Source: Glandiceps talaboti (taxonomy: Eukaryota > Hemichordata > Enteropneusta > Spengelidae). Taken from it: a stretch of DNA of 64,000 bases. Below are positions 1 through 13,296 of the stretch, one piece after another. The notes under the pieces are model-generated. The model was given only the letters and a program-made list of their open reading frames with translations, did no database searches and was not told the DNA's origin. The stretch covers positions 22,214,635-22,278,634 of the forward strand of contig NC_135566.1 in assembly GCF_964340395.1 (NCBI RefSeq). The letters are read 5' to 3'. Each line of letters starts with the position of its first letter. The stretch's first letter is position 1. Both the position numbers and the translations under genes were made by a program.

Positions 1-160
1 ACAATGCTGATTATACAATTTAGTCAACTATTTACAATAAAGTTTACATAGTGCTGTTAAACAATGCTGATTATACAATTTAGTCAACTATTTACAATAA
101 AGTTTACATAGTGCTGTTAAACAATGCTGATTATACAATTCAGTTAACTATTTACTGTAA
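1..160. repeat. 60-bp tandem repeat, cut by window start
   Basis: Two identical 60-bp units (acaatgctgattatacaatt…) and a third that drifts after about 40 bp. The left limit is outside the window. Confidence 0.85.
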
Positions 161-870
161 ATCATGTTATCTAACCATAACCAATAAATAGAAAGAAAGA
201 CAATGCACATGACTTGTCTTCATCATATTATGCTCCAAGATAGAATAAAAACAGGTAGACTTTTACTGAAAGAACAAATATAACATTTATAGTAGAAATT
301 TCATGAAATAGTTTTTCTATTCCTTACTTGGAAATGTGTCAAAGCCATCTAGTATGAACACCTTGAATATGGAATGTTACCTTGACAACTAAAGAAACAG
401 ATGGTCAATTATCGACAGACATTTCTGTATATTGTCATTATTCATCTTTACAGAAAGAAATGCAATAAATAAGAAATAACATCATGGTTTTCAACAGAGT
501 ATTTTATCAAAATTCACACAACATTAAGTAGTATACAATATATCAACCTATATATTTGACCCATTTTACTTAATATATAATAAGTCAATTCTATTCCCAA
601 TATTCTATGTCTGTCTATCTCTGTTTCCCCCTTCCTCCCTCCCTCCTCTAATCTTTTTCAATAATTCTACATGTTATTATATTCATTAATATAATTATTA
701 CATCTATTTACCATGTTTAGTTTATGTTTTGTATGATTGCTTATAAATCATGTTGTTATACACAATTTACAATCAAATAATACTAGTATACAGTTTACAG
801 TAATACTAATAATTTAGTATCAAATCACTGTTATCATTTGTTTGTATACACTGTTATGCCCTAGTCAACC
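161..870. other. AT-rich non-coding stretch
   Basis: Only AT-rich sequence with a short TCCC-rich tract near 630. No exon or element recognised. If the FBXW8-like gene continues leftward, this is intron. Confidence 0.5.
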
Positions 871-1752
871 CAGCTGTACACATGGGGATCTGGTAGGATA
901 CAGCTGTATACATGGGGACCTGGTAGGATACAGCTGTACACATGGGGCCCTGGTAGGATACAGCTGTACACATGGGGACCTGGTAGGATACAGCTGTACA
1001 CATGGGGACCTGGTAGGATACGGCTGTACACATGGGGATCTGGAAGGATACGGCTGTACACATGGGGATCTGGTAGGATACAGCTGTATACATGGGGATC
1101 GATCTGGTAGGATACAGCTGTATACATGGGGACCTGGTAGGATACAGCTGTACACATGGGGACCTGGTAGGATACAGCTGTACACATGGGGATCTGGAAG
1201 GATACGGCTGTACACATGGGGATCTGGTAGGATACAGCTGTATACATGGGGACCTGGTAGGATACAGCTGTACACATGGGGACCTGGTAGGATACAGCTG
1301 TACACATGGGGATCTGGTAGGATACAGCTGTACACATGGGGATCGATCTGGTAGGATACAGCTGTATACATGGGTATCTGGTAGGATACAGCTGTACACA
1401 TGGGGATCTGGTAGGATACAGCTGTATACATGGGGATCTGGTAGGATACAGCTGTATACATGGGGATCTGGTAGGATACAGCTGTACACATGGAGACCTG
1501 GTAGGATACAGCTGTATACATGGGGATCTGGTAGGATACAGCTGTACACATGGGGATCTGGTAGGATACAGCTGTACACATGGGGATCGATCTGGTAGGA
1601 TACAGCTGTATACATGGGTATCTGGTAGGATACAGCTGTACACATGGGGATCTGGTAGGATACAGCTGTATACATGGGGATCTGGTAGGATACAGCTGTA
1701 TACATGGGGACCTGGTAGGATACAGCTGTACACATGGAGACCTGGTAGGATC
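871..1752. repeat. 30-bp minisatellite with 244-bp higher-order unit
   Basis: About 29 copies of cagctgtacacatggggatc + tggtaggata. A 34-bp variant (gatcgatct) recurs at 1097, 1341 and 1585, exactly 244 bp apart (seven 30-bp units plus one 34-bp unit). Because 30 is divisible by three, open frames run on both strands; they are not genes. Confidence 0.95.
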
Positions 1753-1869
1753 CCTTTGTACAGGGATTTAAACTCCAAAAATACCTGTAGTTATAACTGT
1801 ACACCCTTTATACACAACACTGCCTTACTACAACATTGCTTTTTTTGAAGAATAAGGACATTATTATAG

Positions 1870-1935
1870 TATCTTATATTATATTATATTATATTATATT
1901 ATATTATATTATATTATATTATATTATATTATACA
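1870..1935. repeat. (ATATT)n microsatellite
   Basis: About 12 copies of a 5-base AT unit. Confidence 0.95.
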
Positions 1936-2336
1936 AGTATATTGATGGTGCAAATCAAGATATTTGATTGGTCAAGACAACAAGCTAACACATCTAAAAT
2001 TGTGATCTATGCACAGTTAGCGAGACTCTAAATGGCCCTGAATGAGAGTAGTATACTCATTTTTTGATCACAATTGTCTGTATCCATATCTTGGCCATGG
2101 TATTCACACTACCAATCAGCTGCACAACACTAAGTTATTAATGCAAAATGCTAATATTTTCCCTGCTTGGAATATCGGAAGCCCTAGAATTGTCCGATGT
2201 TTACTCAAAACCATCACCTTAGAGCAGTTCAGCATAAGCATACAGCGTTGTTCTTGGTACCATAAATATGCTGACACTGTGTGCAGGCAGATCATGTATG
2301 TAAATCCATCACAAATCGAATCTAACTTCAGACCAA

Positions 2337-2660
2337 TCACAAATGAACTTGCCACTGTACAAACTAAGAAATACTACATATATACACTGCACAGTATTAA
2401 ACTATTCATTGTTTATATATAGATATTTAGTGATGTTGTCCTTGACTTCATATCATGAGAATGTCCCCATAATGGAAGAAATTCAACAGATATTCAGGTT
2501 CTGGGGCCGATCTATACCTGCACTTCATTTCACTCTAAAGTGCAGTTTGTTTTGCCGTTTTTTTTTAAAGTTCCGATGCAAATTGCAATATACACTCATG
2601 CATGTATGCCATCAACTGGTCAAAACCTCAGGGTAAACCATCCCCAGGGAGTGGTTTATT
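2337..2660 (+). repeat. Dispersed repeat, copy 1 of an inverted pair
   Basis: Contains aaatgaacttgccactgtac, cagatattcaggttctgggg, gatctatacctgcacttcat and ccatccccagggagtggttt. The same ordered blocks occur in reverse at 47626-47830. Open frames here are by-products; no domain is seen. Confidence 0.45.
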
Positions 2661-3380
2661 GCTTAAGTATAGTTATATAGTTTATTTGACTCGAAATGAC
2701 TTTTTACACAATATAATTTATGGTCAAGGGTATATCTAACTACAAAACATGTCAACAATAAATAGTAATCTGACTTGTAATACAATTTATTCAATATAAC
2801 TTTTTTATAGTTTGTTTTCTTGAAGTATTTTTCTAACAAATGTCCCTAGGTTATTGGCAATAAATCTATCCTTACTACCCAACAATGTAATAAATAACTC
2901 ACTATTTGTCAATTTAGTAATGCTTTCTTTGTACATGGATATTTCATAAAAAATTGAATGCAAGCATTATTTGTGTATATTTTTACATTCAAGTAAAGCA
3001 AGGATTTCACTGCCAAAAGACTGGTTTGTGAACATATTACAAAATATTAACTGTGGAGGTATGCCTATGTAAATGATCTTCATTTATATTTATTGTGAGA
3101 CTAAGTACTCTTGTATCTTACATTTGTTAAGTTCATTAACCTCACCTGTCTACAATCCATATTATCAAACTACAATATCATAATCAATTCTTGTTTACCT
3201 CTAACATTTTGGCACATATCAATATTATTTTGAACAGGAATAATAGAAATACATACTATTTACAATAAATTGTCAACATTTTGGTTCAAAAATGACCAAG
3301 TTTATTAAGAAACATAGTCACAATATGAAGTCAGCATATTTCCCATAATATATTTGTATTCAAAGACCTACTAAAACTAT

Positions 3381-5053
3381 AGGTATAATGACTTACTCTT
3401 AATATTATACACACCTGTGTTAGGTATAATGACTTACTCTTAATATTATACACCCTGAACAGTACTGAATCACCTGTGTTAGGTATAATGACTTACTCTT
3501 AATATTATACACCCTGAACAGTACTGAATCACCTGTGTTAGGTATAAAGACTTACTCTTAATATTATACACCCTGAACAGTACTGAATCACATGTGTTAG
3601 GTATAATGACTTACTCTTAATATTATACACCCTGAACAGTACTGAATCACCTGTGTTAGGTATAATGACTTACTCTTAATATTATACACCCTGAACAGTA
3701 CTGAATCACCTGTGTTAGGTATAAAGACTTACTCTTAATATTATACACCCTGAACAGTACTGAATCACCTGTGTTAGGTATAATGACTTACTCTTAATAT
3801 TATACACCCTGAACAGTACTGAATCACCTGTGTTAGGTATAATGACTTACTCTTAATATTATACACCCTGAACAGTACTGAATCACCTGTGTTAGGTATA
3901 ATGACTTACTCTTAATATTATACACCCTGAACAGTACTGAATCACCTGTGTTAGGTATAATGACTTACTCTTAATATTATACACCCTGAACAGTACTGAA
4001 TCACCTGTGTTAGGTATAATGACTTACTCTTAATATTATACACCCTGAACAATACTGAATCACCTGTGTTAGGTATAATGACTTACTCTTAATATTATAC
4101 ACCCTGAACAGTACTGAATCACCTGTGTTAGGTATAATGACTTACTCTTAATATTATACACCCTGAACAGTACTGAATCACCTGTGTTAGGTATAATGAC
4201 TTACTCTTAATATCATACACCCTGAACAGTACTGAATCACCTGTGTTAGGTATAATGACTTACTCTTAATATTATACACCCTGAACAGTACTGAATCACC
4301 TGTGTTAGGTATAATGACTTACTCTTAATATTATACACCCTGAACAGTACTGAATCACCTGTGTTAGGTATAATGACTTACTCTTAATATTATACACCCT
4401 GAACAGTACTGAATCACCTGTGTTAGGTATAATGACTTACTCTTAATATTATACACCCTGAACAGTACTGAATCACCTGTGTTAGGTATAATGACTTACT
4501 CTTAATATTATACACCCTGAACAGTACTGAATCACCTGTGTTAGGTATAATGACTTACTCTTAATATCATACACCCTGAACAGTACTGAATCACCTGTGT
4601 TAGGTATAATGACTTACTCTTAATATTATACACACCTGTGTTAGGTATAATGACTTACTCTTAATATTATACACCCTGAACAGTACTGAATCACCTGTGT
4701 TAGGTATAATGACTTACTCTTAATATTATACACCCTGAACAGTACTGAATCACCTGTGTTAGGTATAATGACTTACTCTTAATATTATACACCCTGAACA
4801 GTACTGAATCACCTGTGTTAGGTATAATGACTTACTCTTAATATTATACACCCTGAACAGTACTGAATCACCTGTGTTAGGTATAATGACTTACTCTTAA
4901 TATTATACACACTGAACAGTACTGAATCACCTGTGTTGGATATAATGACTTACTCTTAATATTATACACACTGAACAGTACTGAATCACCTGTGTTGGAT
5001 ATAATGACTTACTCTTAATATTATATACACTGAACAGTACTGAATCACCTGTG
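3381..5053. repeat. 59-bp minisatellite
   Basis: About 28 copies of a 59-bp unit beginning ggtataatgacttactctta. Two units lack 18 bp (41-bp form) near 3401 and 4622, exactly 1,221 bp apart (20 × 59 + 41), which suggests a block duplication. Copies near 4880-5050 are more diverged. Confidence 0.95.
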
Positions 5054-5861
5054 GTAAACCTACTTATACATAGCTGTACACATATACAAGAAATCAAATT
5101 GAATTGGATTTTGTGTATTTTGAACAGCAGAATACAACTTTGTGTATATGTGGATATCAAAAACAGAGTACATATTACTATTAGTACCAAAAATTGGGCA
5201 GTGACAAAGTTTACAAAAAAATGTTGCAATATCAAGTCACCATGTTTTATATAAATATTAGAAACTGAAAGCTATCTAAACATTAAATGTATCACAAGTT
5301 TGTGGTTTCTTTACCACAGTTTGCAATCTTTTTGGTATTTTTGTGGATAGTGAATATAAAGCACCATTTGCATTGGACACATTGTTTGTTGATGTACTTC
5401 CTGACCTCAACTATCAAAGTAATGTTAGATCTATGACCTTTACTAATGATAGTAGCATCTGTAATATTTTACGTGTCTTACAGAAGCCAGTACTGTCATC
5501 TCCTTTCAAATTCCTGCCCTATGTTATTTGTGTGACCTTCACAACTATGATGACATCAGAACACATTCCTTACCTTCAGTATTGGAAACAAAGTAGTTAA
5601 ATTATCTTCATCACAATTTTAATGATGACAGCAATTATTTGCCTACAGTAACCCAAATTTAACACATCTATGTTTCATCTCTAACATTACCTTAGAGTGA
5701 CATTTGACCTCTCCATTGAAGTGATACATTTATTGTTGCCATTACATTTTATTCTGACAACTCAGGTCATGATTTTCATAAGACCATCACAATAGTCGTC
5801 ATCTTTTCTTTCTCTTGGCACCAAAGACTAAGGTCACTCAACTCCAGTACCATGCTAGACA

Positions 5862-5948
5862 ATCAAACTTACTAACACATGCAGCTGGAGGGGCCATCTC
5901 CTCATCAAACTTACTAACACATGCAGCTGGAGGGGCCATCTCCTCATC
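5862..5948. repeat. Two copies of a 42-bp repeat
   Basis: A direct duplication of caaacttactaacacatgca + gctggaggggccatctcctcat. Confidence 0.9.
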
Positions 5949-6012
5949 AAAATCACAAAATGAAGTCATAAATGTAACACAGAAATACATCATACACTTG
6001 TTATGACCTATT

Positions 6013-7001
6013 ACTTAACTTGGAATATCACCATAGGTTACTGATTATTATGTCTGTATGGACAGCTTACCTTGGAATATCACCATAGGTTACTAATTAT
6101 GTCTGTATGAACAGCTTAACTTGGAATATCACCATAGGTTACTGATTATTATGTCTGTATGGACAGCTTACCTTGGAATATCACCATAGGTTACTGATTA
6201 TTATGTCTGTATGGACAGCTTAACTTTGAATATCACCATAGGTTACTAATTATTATGTCTGTATGGACAGCTTAACTTAGAATATCACCATAGGTTACTA
6301 ATTATTATGTCTGTATGGACAGCTTAACTTGGAATATCACCATAGGTTACTGATTATTATGTCTGTATGGACAGCTTAACTTGGAATATCACCATAGGTT
6401 ACTAATTATTATGTCTGTATGGACAGCTTAACTTAGAATATCACCATAGGTTACTAATTATTATGTCTGTATAGACAGCTTAACTTGGAATATCACCATA
6501 GGTTACTGATTATTATGTCTGTATGGACAGCTTAACTTGGAATATCACCATAGGTTACTGATTATTATGTCTGTATGGACAGCTTAACTTGGAATATCAC
6601 CATAGGTTACTAATTATTATGTCTGTATGGACAGCTTAACTTGGAATATCACCATAGGTTACTGATTATTATGTCTGTATGGACAGCTTAACTTGGAATA
6701 TCACCATAGGTTACTGATTAGTATGTCTGTATTGGAATATCACCATAGGTTACTGTCTGTATGGACAGCTTAACTTGGAATATCACCATAGGTTACTGAT
6801 TATTATGTCTGTATGGACAGCTTAACTTGGAATATCACCATAGGTTACTGATTATTATGTCTGTATGGACAGCTTAACTTGGAATATCACCATAGGTTAC
6901 TGATTATTATGTCTGTATGAACAGCTTAACTTGGAATATCACCATAGGTTACTAATTATTATGTCTGTATGGACAGCTTAACTTGGAATATCACCATAGG
7001 T
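6013..7001. repeat. 52-bp minisatellite
   Basis: About 19 copies of a unit beginning cttggaatatcaccataggt. One truncated unit lies near 6730. Confidence 0.95.
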
Positions 7002-8782
7002 TACTGATTTTAGTAAATATCCATAATCATTTTAAAATCAATGAAAAAACAAACAAATGAAGTAATCTTGAATTGAATAGAGTCAGTCAGTCAAGGCTAT
7101 ATGTACTGATACTTAGTATTAAAACCTAGTAACATGACCCTGACCTACATTCCTAATCAAAAATCCAAATATTTATCTTTCCATCTTTAGAATTCAAACT
7201 AAGACAGTGTACACACCACAATGTTATACTATTGCTATTATTTTTCATCTTAATCCATTATTTTTTGAAATTCCATTTTTTAACATTACTGCAATATTTG
7301 CTACACTTTGTGTTTAACATGATATATTCATGATATAATTTATTCCACTTCTAGCAACACCTCTGGTTTTCTTTCTTTCAGTCTCCAATGTCATGGAAAT
7401 ATCATTTCCAATTCTTTCATTTTCACAATCTAGTTGATAACTACAATATCAATGAAATCAATCAATATTGTGGGGCACACATGTTGTCACGTATGCTAAA
7501 GCCTTGAATGGAAACAGTGTACTAGTTAATTTACATTACTTTCCAATTAGTGGTGACAGCTCAGTATACACTGTGTGCATGGAATCAAATCTACTTTAAA
7601 ATGTCACCTTTGTTATTTTTCATCCTTGAGTTGTTGCTATAGCAACAGTCAGCCCCAATCTTCACCATTATGATACGTTTAAAGTACGACTGTGCTGTTG
7701 ATGGGAACTTGTTCATCTTACCCTTCTTAATGTGAAGGTTTCCTCTGTGAGTCATGGCCAAGTTATGTGCACTCTCAATACAAATGTAGTTGGACTAGTT
7801 GTGTCCTGATGACTCTTGAAGTCAAGGCAAGTCACAGCTGATTCAAACTGTGAAGTGCTTTTCAGGAGAAGGTCAGAACCTAGAATCTCACATAACCTTA
7901 CTATGTAACATGTCTTACATTGAGGTCAATTCATACATGCTTAAATTCACTTTAAAAAATGCAATAAATTAAGTATATTACTCACACTTATTTTCCAAAA
8001 ACAAAGTATATGCAGACATTTTTAGTTTTCATTTTAGACATGTCATCTTTGACAAACAATCCAAATAAATTAGAAAACATGTTTAATGCAGATAATAACA
8101 AATACAATAATACAACATAAACAAAATAACTAATGTAGAAATAACTACAGCGAAAACTAGAAATCAGCTAATAAATACAATACAAATTGTTAAGAAAAAC
8201 AAACTGCCCACACATATCAGGTTACATTTAGCTATAATTTCAAGTTCCTGAAAATGATAAATACTGGTATCAAGGCTTAAAGGCCCACTTAGAAAAAGAA
8301 TTAAAATTTAGGTGTGAAAAACAGTTGTCTGACAGAGATATAGACAAAGTTGGTACAGAATAAAATCCTATGTTATCCTAATGGCTCCACTGATAACACT
8401 AATGTGACAACTTGGGATTGAAACCCTGGCCTTTAAGGTTTAGGTAATAAATATTTCAAAAGTGAAGAAGAAAAAAAAACATATATTAATATTGATACAA
8501 TATTAGTGTTTATTACAATCCAAATATGTAGAGAAATCATTTTTTTAAAAAGCACAGTTAGTTATTATTATTATGTATTTGTACTTGTTTTCTAGTTGGG
8601 TTCACTTTGAAGTCCCAAAATATAATTTGTTTATTACAATTTCAAATGCAAGGTTAGTTGCTGAGAAAGAAACAGCTGGACAATGTGTCATGATGATATT
8701 AATTTGTCACATATAAATGACCAGCTAATAAAATCATCCCAATGCAACCAAAAGAACCACAATCCATTTAACTCCTAAATTT
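7002..8782. other. Unique non-coding stretch with an RFX-like palindrome
   Basis: Unique AT-rich DNA. GTTGCTATAGCAAC at 7633-7646 is a perfect palindrome of the X-box type bound by RFX factors. A frame without ATG on the minus strand (about 7592-7793) lies between an AG and a GTAAG, but matches nothing I know. Confidence 0.35.
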
Positions 8783-8970
8783 CCACAATACATGTACATT
8801 CTTTGATATGCAACAATTCCACAATACATGTACATTCTCTGATATGCAACAATTCCACAATACATATACAATGCAACAATTCCACAATACATATACAATG
8901 CAACAATTCCACAATACATGTACATTCTCTGATATGCAACAATTCCACAATACATATACAATCTCTCTGA
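8783..8970. repeat. 36-bp minisatellite with 20-24-bp short forms
   Basis: Units contain caacaattccacaatacatg, with or without a tacattctctgatatg insert. Confidence 0.85.
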
Positions 8971-10757
8971 TATGCATCATGCCATGATAAATCAACAATT
9001 CAAGAAAATGTGCATGTGTTCTTTGTTTTATTTTAATGAATTAGACATTCTGTCCACAGTTGACAGGACCCTGGGACTGGAGTGAAAGCTAAGTCACCCT
9101 TGATCAATTGTTGACAAAAGAGCTTGGAAAGTTATCATTATACAGTACACGGTAGACCTGGGGTCGGTGACCTTAACCAGCTAACTATGCATTGTATGCA
9201 AACTAACTTCCCATCTGTGCCAATTACTTGTATATTTGTCACCATTTCAATCAGGCAAACTTTCCTCACCATCAAAATAACTTTCTTTCAACCTAAAATT
9301 TCACACAAGAATGCAAAGTTTCTTTTGAAATTTTCTACACCTTATAATTTGATTGAAATATAGAGATTCAATTTGAAGTTTGACATACTGTACATTTTAA
9401 GACTACAGCAAAGTAAACATGTTTTATTACATTATCAATGCTCATTATTGAAGTCTCATGCCCCTTAACAAAGTAAAGCTTCCAAACTTTGACACAAAAA
9501 TGAAATTTACTGGTGTTATGTACATGCACACTAAAAAGACACTGAAAAAAATTCAGTCTGAAAATATATACAACGTATAAAATAGTGGAGAAGAAATGTT
9601 GACAGAACAGTTGAACTAAAATGTTAGTTTAAAACAACAGTGTATCACATCTCAGATATCATCAATAAATGTATTCAAATGATTTACAGCCTATATTCTA
9701 TGCTATGTGCTCACCTTGCAATTACTCAACTTGGTCGTTTTTTTAACAGTCTGCTCTATGTGTACAAAGGTGTGTAGAGTTTGTACAACATGTCTATGCT
9801 GTTACTAACATACATGATTCAAGTAACCAGGTGTACAATGTAAATAACAGGTGGTTATATTCATTATGTATATGTCTACCTTACTATTGTCTAGTGTTTA
9901 CTTACTACCTGAGTCTATTGTTTCATGCTATGTTTTGGTGTCTGCCAGCAACATGTGCCATTTATCAATACTTAATGGGTGACACACTTAAGTGAATGGT
10001 GTGCCAGACAGCGTTTAATGAACTCTCTATTCACTGATGTTCTGTGAATACACAGTCACAGCCATACATATTAGTCACAGCAGAGTTTTCACAATGTTTT
10101 GGGTTAGACCTGCTGTGAAACTATCTTGTTCCCCTGAAGCCCTGACCTACTACTATACAATAGAACACAATATAAATAATGGGTATTTGTACATAGCCAC
10201 TACCAGGGTCATTCACATAACACAACCACTAGATAAAGTACAAAACTAACATTAAAAAAACCTACAAGTCATCATAATATATCTGGTATGTATTTCCTAG
10301 TTGAACGTTAGACAACTATTGCTTTACTAAACAAAATGGGTGACTGAATAAATTGTAAATCTGAAATGAAATTTGTAAAGTGTGACTTAGATTAACCAAT
10401 TGCTGAGTCACCAGTCTAATTCATCAGATTACATATTATCTCTATATTAAATGCAATCATCACTTAAACAGGTGAGTTTTTTTCCACAACAATTATGTGA
10501 TTGCTAAGTATTTATTATGATGTCTTAATTTGTATCAGCTGTGTTAGTCCCATGATTAGTACACATCACAAGGAATGCTAATTTTAGTTTTATCAAATAC
10601 AGAGATAGGTTTGATAAATAATGACCAAAGGTATTTTCATTCTGATTATATTCAAGATAACTTGTACACAAACACAGTTCTTGATAATATTGCCCTAATC
10701 ACCTAGCCAACAATCAAAACAACACAAACCAAGATTACCAAAGATTCCGTCTTTTAT
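8971..10757. other. Unique AT-rich stretch
   Basis: No convincing exon, RNA gene or repeat. Short open frames (9124-9363, 10037-10249) lack codon bias or motifs. Confidence 0.45.
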
Positions 10758-10951
10758 AACATGCTGTATATCTCATATGTTGTTATGCCATGCTGCATAT
10801 ATCATATGTTGTTATGCCATGCTGCATATATCATATGTTGTTATGCCATGCTGCATATATCATATGTTGTTATGCCATGCTGCATATATCATAATATGTT
10901 GTTATGCCATGCTGCATATATCATATGTTGTTATGCCATGCTGCATATATC
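10758..10951. repeat. 29-bp minisatellite
   Basis: Seven copies of atgttgttatgccatgctgc + atatatcat, one carrying an extra ATA. Confidence 0.9.
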
Positions 10952-11181
10952 ATAATCAAAACAACAAAATCAGACTTCCAAAACATGATAACTGTCTTTC
11001 AACTAAAGCTTTATGTTTTTGGAACACTTCATTTTATCTTTATTTTCTTTCTTTTGTATTCAAAATGTTGGTAGTTGTTTGTTTACCAATATAATTAATT
11101 ACAATCACAGTAAAGAGTTCTCAAAAATCTGTTGAAAGAATCTCCATAAATTTGAACTGATTTTGTGACAATTTTATAGTA

Positions 11182-12075
11182 ACAACCACAGGTAGGTGTT
11201 AACAAATTAACACTATACCTACAGTGGTTGTGCTAATAGATATAATAAAGTTAACACTATACCTACAGTGGTTGTGCTAATAGATATAATAAAGTTAACA
11301 CTATACCTACAGTGGTTGTGCTAATAGATATAATAAAGTTAACACTATACCTACAGTGGTTGTGCTAATAGATAAAATAAAGTTAACACTATACCTACAG
11401 TGGTTGTGCTAATAGATATAATAAAGTTAACACTATACCTACAGTGGTTGTGCTAACAGATATAATAAAGTTAACACTATACCTACAGTGGTTGTGCTAA
11501 TAGATATAATAAAGTTAACACTATACCTACAGTGGTTGTGCTAATAGATATAATAAAGTTAACACTATACCTACAGTGGTTATGCTAATAGATAAAATAA
11601 AGTTAACACTATACCTACAGTGGTTGTGCTAACAGATATAATAAAGTTAACACTATACCTACAGTGGTTGTGCTAATAGATATAATAAAGTTAACACTAT
11701 ACCTACAGTGGTTGTGCTAATAGATAAAATAAAGTTAACACTATACCTACAGTGGTTGTGCTAATAGATATAATAAAGTTAACATTATACCTACAGTGGT
11801 TGTGCTAATAGATATAATAAAGTTAACACAATACCTACAGTGGTTGTTCTAATAGATATAATAAAGTTAACACTATACCTACAGTGGTTGTGCTAATAGA
11901 TATAATAAAGTTAACATTATACCTACAGTGGTTATGCTAATAGATAAAATAAAGTTAACACTATACCTACAGTGGTTGTGCTAATAGATATAATAAAGTT
12001 AACACTATACCTACAGTGGTTATGCTAATAGATAAAATAAAGTTAACACTATACCTACAGTGGTTGTGCTAATAG
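11182..12075. repeat. 44-bp minisatellite with an inverted partial unit at its left end
   Basis: About 20 copies of aacactatacctacagtggt + tgtgctaatagatataataaagtt from 11209. Just left, acaaccacaggtaggtgtta (from 11183) is an imperfect reverse complement of the unit's first half, so the array may have started from a foldback arm. Its right end touches the gag-like insertion. Confidence 0.9.
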
Positions 12076-12795
12076 TAATAAAATATAAATATAAATATCC
12101 ACTTGTATGTTTTGTAGCTTTTTGTCATTCGCCCGTGCTGTAGGCGATATGGCATCCCAAATTAACTGGTTTGTTTTCACTGTTGCCAAGCCCTCGCAGT
12201 TCTGCGGGCGAGCATTGTTCTCACTTTTAGTCAATTCAAGGTAACGTTCCTCCTCGATACCATTTTTGAATAGATCAGTTATGTTCTCTGCCAACGTAAC
12301 ATCGATATCCTTGTCACAATATTCTTGTACTTTGAATCGTTTCGTCATAGATGTAAATCTACTTTCCCCTCTCTCACTGTTATCGCCGTCAATGTCGGCT
12401 TCCTGTGACGTACGCTTTTGGGCACTAGGCGGGAAATCGTCATCATCACCACCTTCATTATATTCTAAGGACTGAGGTCCGTATTCGTAACTTTCCTCAA
12501 ATTCCTTATTTTGATTTTCAATCTTATCTAGTCTCTCACATATGTTACCTACTGTGAGTTCTTGCCTCTGAACGGCCGATTGTATCGAGTGCATAATGGC
12601 GACTATGTCGCCGTCGTCTTTTTTCTTACTCGAACTTGTATGTCCCTTCGTGGCTAGTTTACCTTTGGTATTACTTTTTCCCGAACCACGTTCGGTTTTA
12701 TCGGCTTTATTGTCATTGGAAACCTTTCCTGACATTCCAGCTACACTGATTGATTCGGATCCTTCATCCGTACCCGCTTGCGATGCTGAACTCAT
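12055..12795 (-). CDS. DIRS/Ngaro-type retroelement gag-like open frame, truncated
   Basis: A 246-codon frame. The first third is Ser/Gly/Lys-rich, followed by a short coiled-coil-like segment (IMHSIQSAVQRQELTVGNI) and an acidic stretch. The last part has features I associate with gag-like ORF1 of DIRS/Ngaro retroelements in invertebrates: LTKSENNARPQNCEGL, then VKTNQLIWDAISPTARAND and KLQNIQ. The homology stops abruptly at KLQNIQ, where the frame runs into AT-rich DNA and the 44-bp array, so the C-terminus from about residue 232 is not original. In full elements the frame continues well beyond, before reverse transcriptase and tyrosine recombinase; neither is present. The CpG-rich composition differs from the flanks. 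This is a truncated insertion or an exapted fragment; current expression is unknown. Confidence 0.6.
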   Translation of the reverse strand: MSSASQAGTDEGSESISVAGMSGKVSNDNKADKTERGSGKSNTKGKLATKGHTSSSKKKDDGDIVAIMHSIQSAVQRQELTVGNICERLDKIENQNKEFEESYEYGPQSLEYNEGGDDDDFPPSAQKRTSQEADIDGDNSERGESRFTSMTKRFKVQEYCDKDIDVTLAENITDLFKNGIEEERYLELTKSENNARPQNCEGLATVKTNQLIWDAISPTARANDKKLQNIQVDIYIYILLLLAQPL

Positions 12796-13058
12796 TGTAC
12801 CACGTACAATGTCAACTTTTCGGCTGTATAATACAAATGTTTGTTAGATCGTCGATCTAAACTTTAGACTATAGTGTTCACACGACTATTCTACTTACTA
12901 GATGAGTCTCGATGCTCCTAGATGGTAGATGCAAACACTTTTATAACTTCACTCACGAACTTTCACAGCCATCTTCCCACTGCACACATGTGCACACTGA
13001 TTCCCACGCATGCGCAGCACAATCTCATTGAAGACCGACTGAGATAATGACGAAATAG
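12109..13058 (-). mobile_element. Retroelement fragment flanked by a 16-bp direct repeat
   Basis: The gag-like frame and its upstream region lie between two exact copies of AAATATCCACTTGTAT (12093-12108 and 13059-13074). That resembles the long target duplications made by LINE-type target-primed integration. On the minus strand the 5' part carries an NRF1-like CTGCGCATGCG (13007-13017), a YY1-like AAGATGGCTG (12966-12975) and TATAAAA (12939-12945), as if a transcript start had been copied or retained. The 3' junction shares ATACAA with the element's own coding sequence, so part of the repeat may be microhomology. Confidence 0.5.
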
Positions 13059-13296
13059 AAATATCCACTTGTATATCCACTTTGAATAAATCATAACTTG
13101 TGATTATTAATTATGATTTACTTCTTATCATATCACTTTGATGATAGATGAAATGATAAAAGACTAATTTGTAGCAACATTGTAGCAACAGGAGAAAGTA
13201 GGAATACATATTAAGTTATATTTAAGTCTAAGAATGCAACATATGTTTGAAGATATAATTTACGATATAATAAACCATGAAACGTGTTACTGTCAT

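Noticed and set aside
854-1848. Long frames of up to 316 codons on both strands
   Set aside because: They consist only of the 30-bp repeat translated in several frames; the unit length is divisible by three.
2042-2422. 126-codon plus-strand frame as a gene
   Set aside because: It has no motif or codon bias, overlaps an opposite frame and runs into a dispersed repeat.
3381-5053. CRISPR array
   Set aside because: Units are head-to-tail without unique spacers, in an animal genome; this is a minisatellite.
5343-5600. 85-codon plus-strand frame
   Set aside because: It contains no recognisable domain and no splice or promoter context.
7592-7793. Possible FBXW8-like C-terminal exon on the minus strand
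   Set aside because: It is open and flanked by AG and GTAAG, but its peptide does not resemble the missing WD40 blades.
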